A DNA stretch of 39,970 nt, from the NCBI GenBank assembly GCA_029778615.1, contig JAKOPZ010000147.1:1-39970 (forward strand), read 5' to 3'. This document shows, piece after piece, positions 39,836 to 39,970 of this stretch. Under the pieces are notes generated by a model, which was not told where the DNA came from, did no database searches, and worked only from the letters and a program-made list of their open reading frames with translations. How positions within the stretch are numbered: position 1 is the first letter of the stretch; the number at the start of each line of letters is the position of its first letter. The stretch comes from Chloroflexota bacterium. Lineage in GTDB: Bacteria > Chloroflexota > Anaerolineae > UBA4142 > SHND01. The translations under genes were made by a program, and so were the position numbers.

Positions 39836-39906
39836 GTAGGGGCGAAGCATTCGCAGGCGCGCCCGCGACTTATTTGCCTCAGAGAATGCGAATGCTTCGC
39901 CCCTAC
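39836..39906. repeat. Hairpin element with perfect 20-bp inverted ends
   Basis: GTAGGGGCGAAGCATTCGCA (39836-39855) is perfectly inverted at 39887-39906, with a 31-base loop. A GTAGGGGCGAAGCATTCG-type hairpin is reminiscent of small dispersed elements seen in environmental bacterial genomes. A T run follows at 39924-39929. From 39907 to the window end there is nothing further I can name. Confidence 0.85.
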
Positions 39907-39970
39907 GACAAACGATGGCAACTATTTTTGTTCCAACTCCAATGCGTAAAGTGACCGGCGGACAAGGCAA

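Overview
This window looks like a chromosomal segment of a Chloroflexota bacterium, most likely of the Anaerolineae type. The clues are moderately high GC with many GCGCGC tracts, Pro/Thr-rich linkers in lipoproteins and membrane-anchored sensors, an ECF sigma factor with a membrane anti-sigma factor carrying an SH3-like domain, a membrane protein with four cyclic-nucleotide-binding folds, and a GH65/beta-phosphoglucomutase sugar operon. The taxonomic call is inference from style; there is no rRNA here. I see no phage, integrase, transposase or CRISPR genes. The mobile-looking material is non-coding: hairpin elements and 7-bp periodic arrays at gene borders.

Layout. 1-2600: a stand-alone response-regulator receiver, tRNA-Gln(CTG), a membrane protein, and a divergent AIM24/TIGR00266 protein. 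2600-5800: an exported parallel beta-helix protein, a nested hairpin repeat, and an M3 oligoendopeptidase. 5800-13950: a minus-strand run of six genes (polA, a coupled unknown gene, a clan-A glycosidase-like lipoprotein, argS, and two similar membrane-anchored proteins) ending at a strong bidirectional terminator. 13950-17720: an unknown small protein bracketed by heptad arrays, a tRNA-dihydrouridine synthase, an anti-sigma factor and its ECF sigma factor (overlapping genes). 17800-22120: tRNA-Leu(CAA), a membrane-anchored protein whose gene holds a G10 tract, and the four-cNMP-domain membrane protein.

22120-25300: a probable structured RNA locus with its own terminator, RNase Z, a DUF4349 lipoprotein and a metallophosphoesterase. 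25340-33000: a carbohydrate unit consisting of a LacI-type regulator with three tandem palindromes at its own transcription start, an ABC sugar-binding lipoprotein, two permeases (no ATPase), a GH65 disaccharide phosphorylase and a beta-phosphoglucomutase-like HAD enzyme. Together these would import a disaccharide, cleave it with phosphate to beta-glucose-1-phosphate, and convert that to glucose-6-phosphate. 33100-35400: tsaE-tsaB-rimI-like genes (tRNA t6A synthesis and N-acetylation) and a Trm112-like zinc ribbon. 35400-39970: a second copy of the nested hairpin repeat, two tandem paralogous exported metallopeptidases sharing a GLCGG + membrane helix + basic C-terminus, a PLP aminotransferase, a terminator, and a perfect 20-bp inverted-repeat element.

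The most unusual signals are: (i) two copies of a hairpin element, each enclosed by an additional unrelated inverted repeat formed by its flanks; (ii) five arrays with strict 7-bp period but different unit sequences at gene borders; (iii) the LacI triple operator; (iv) an unassigned structured RNA candidate at 22160-22449; (v) a putative GLCGG C-terminal sorting signal; (vi) a G10 tract in a surface-protein gene.
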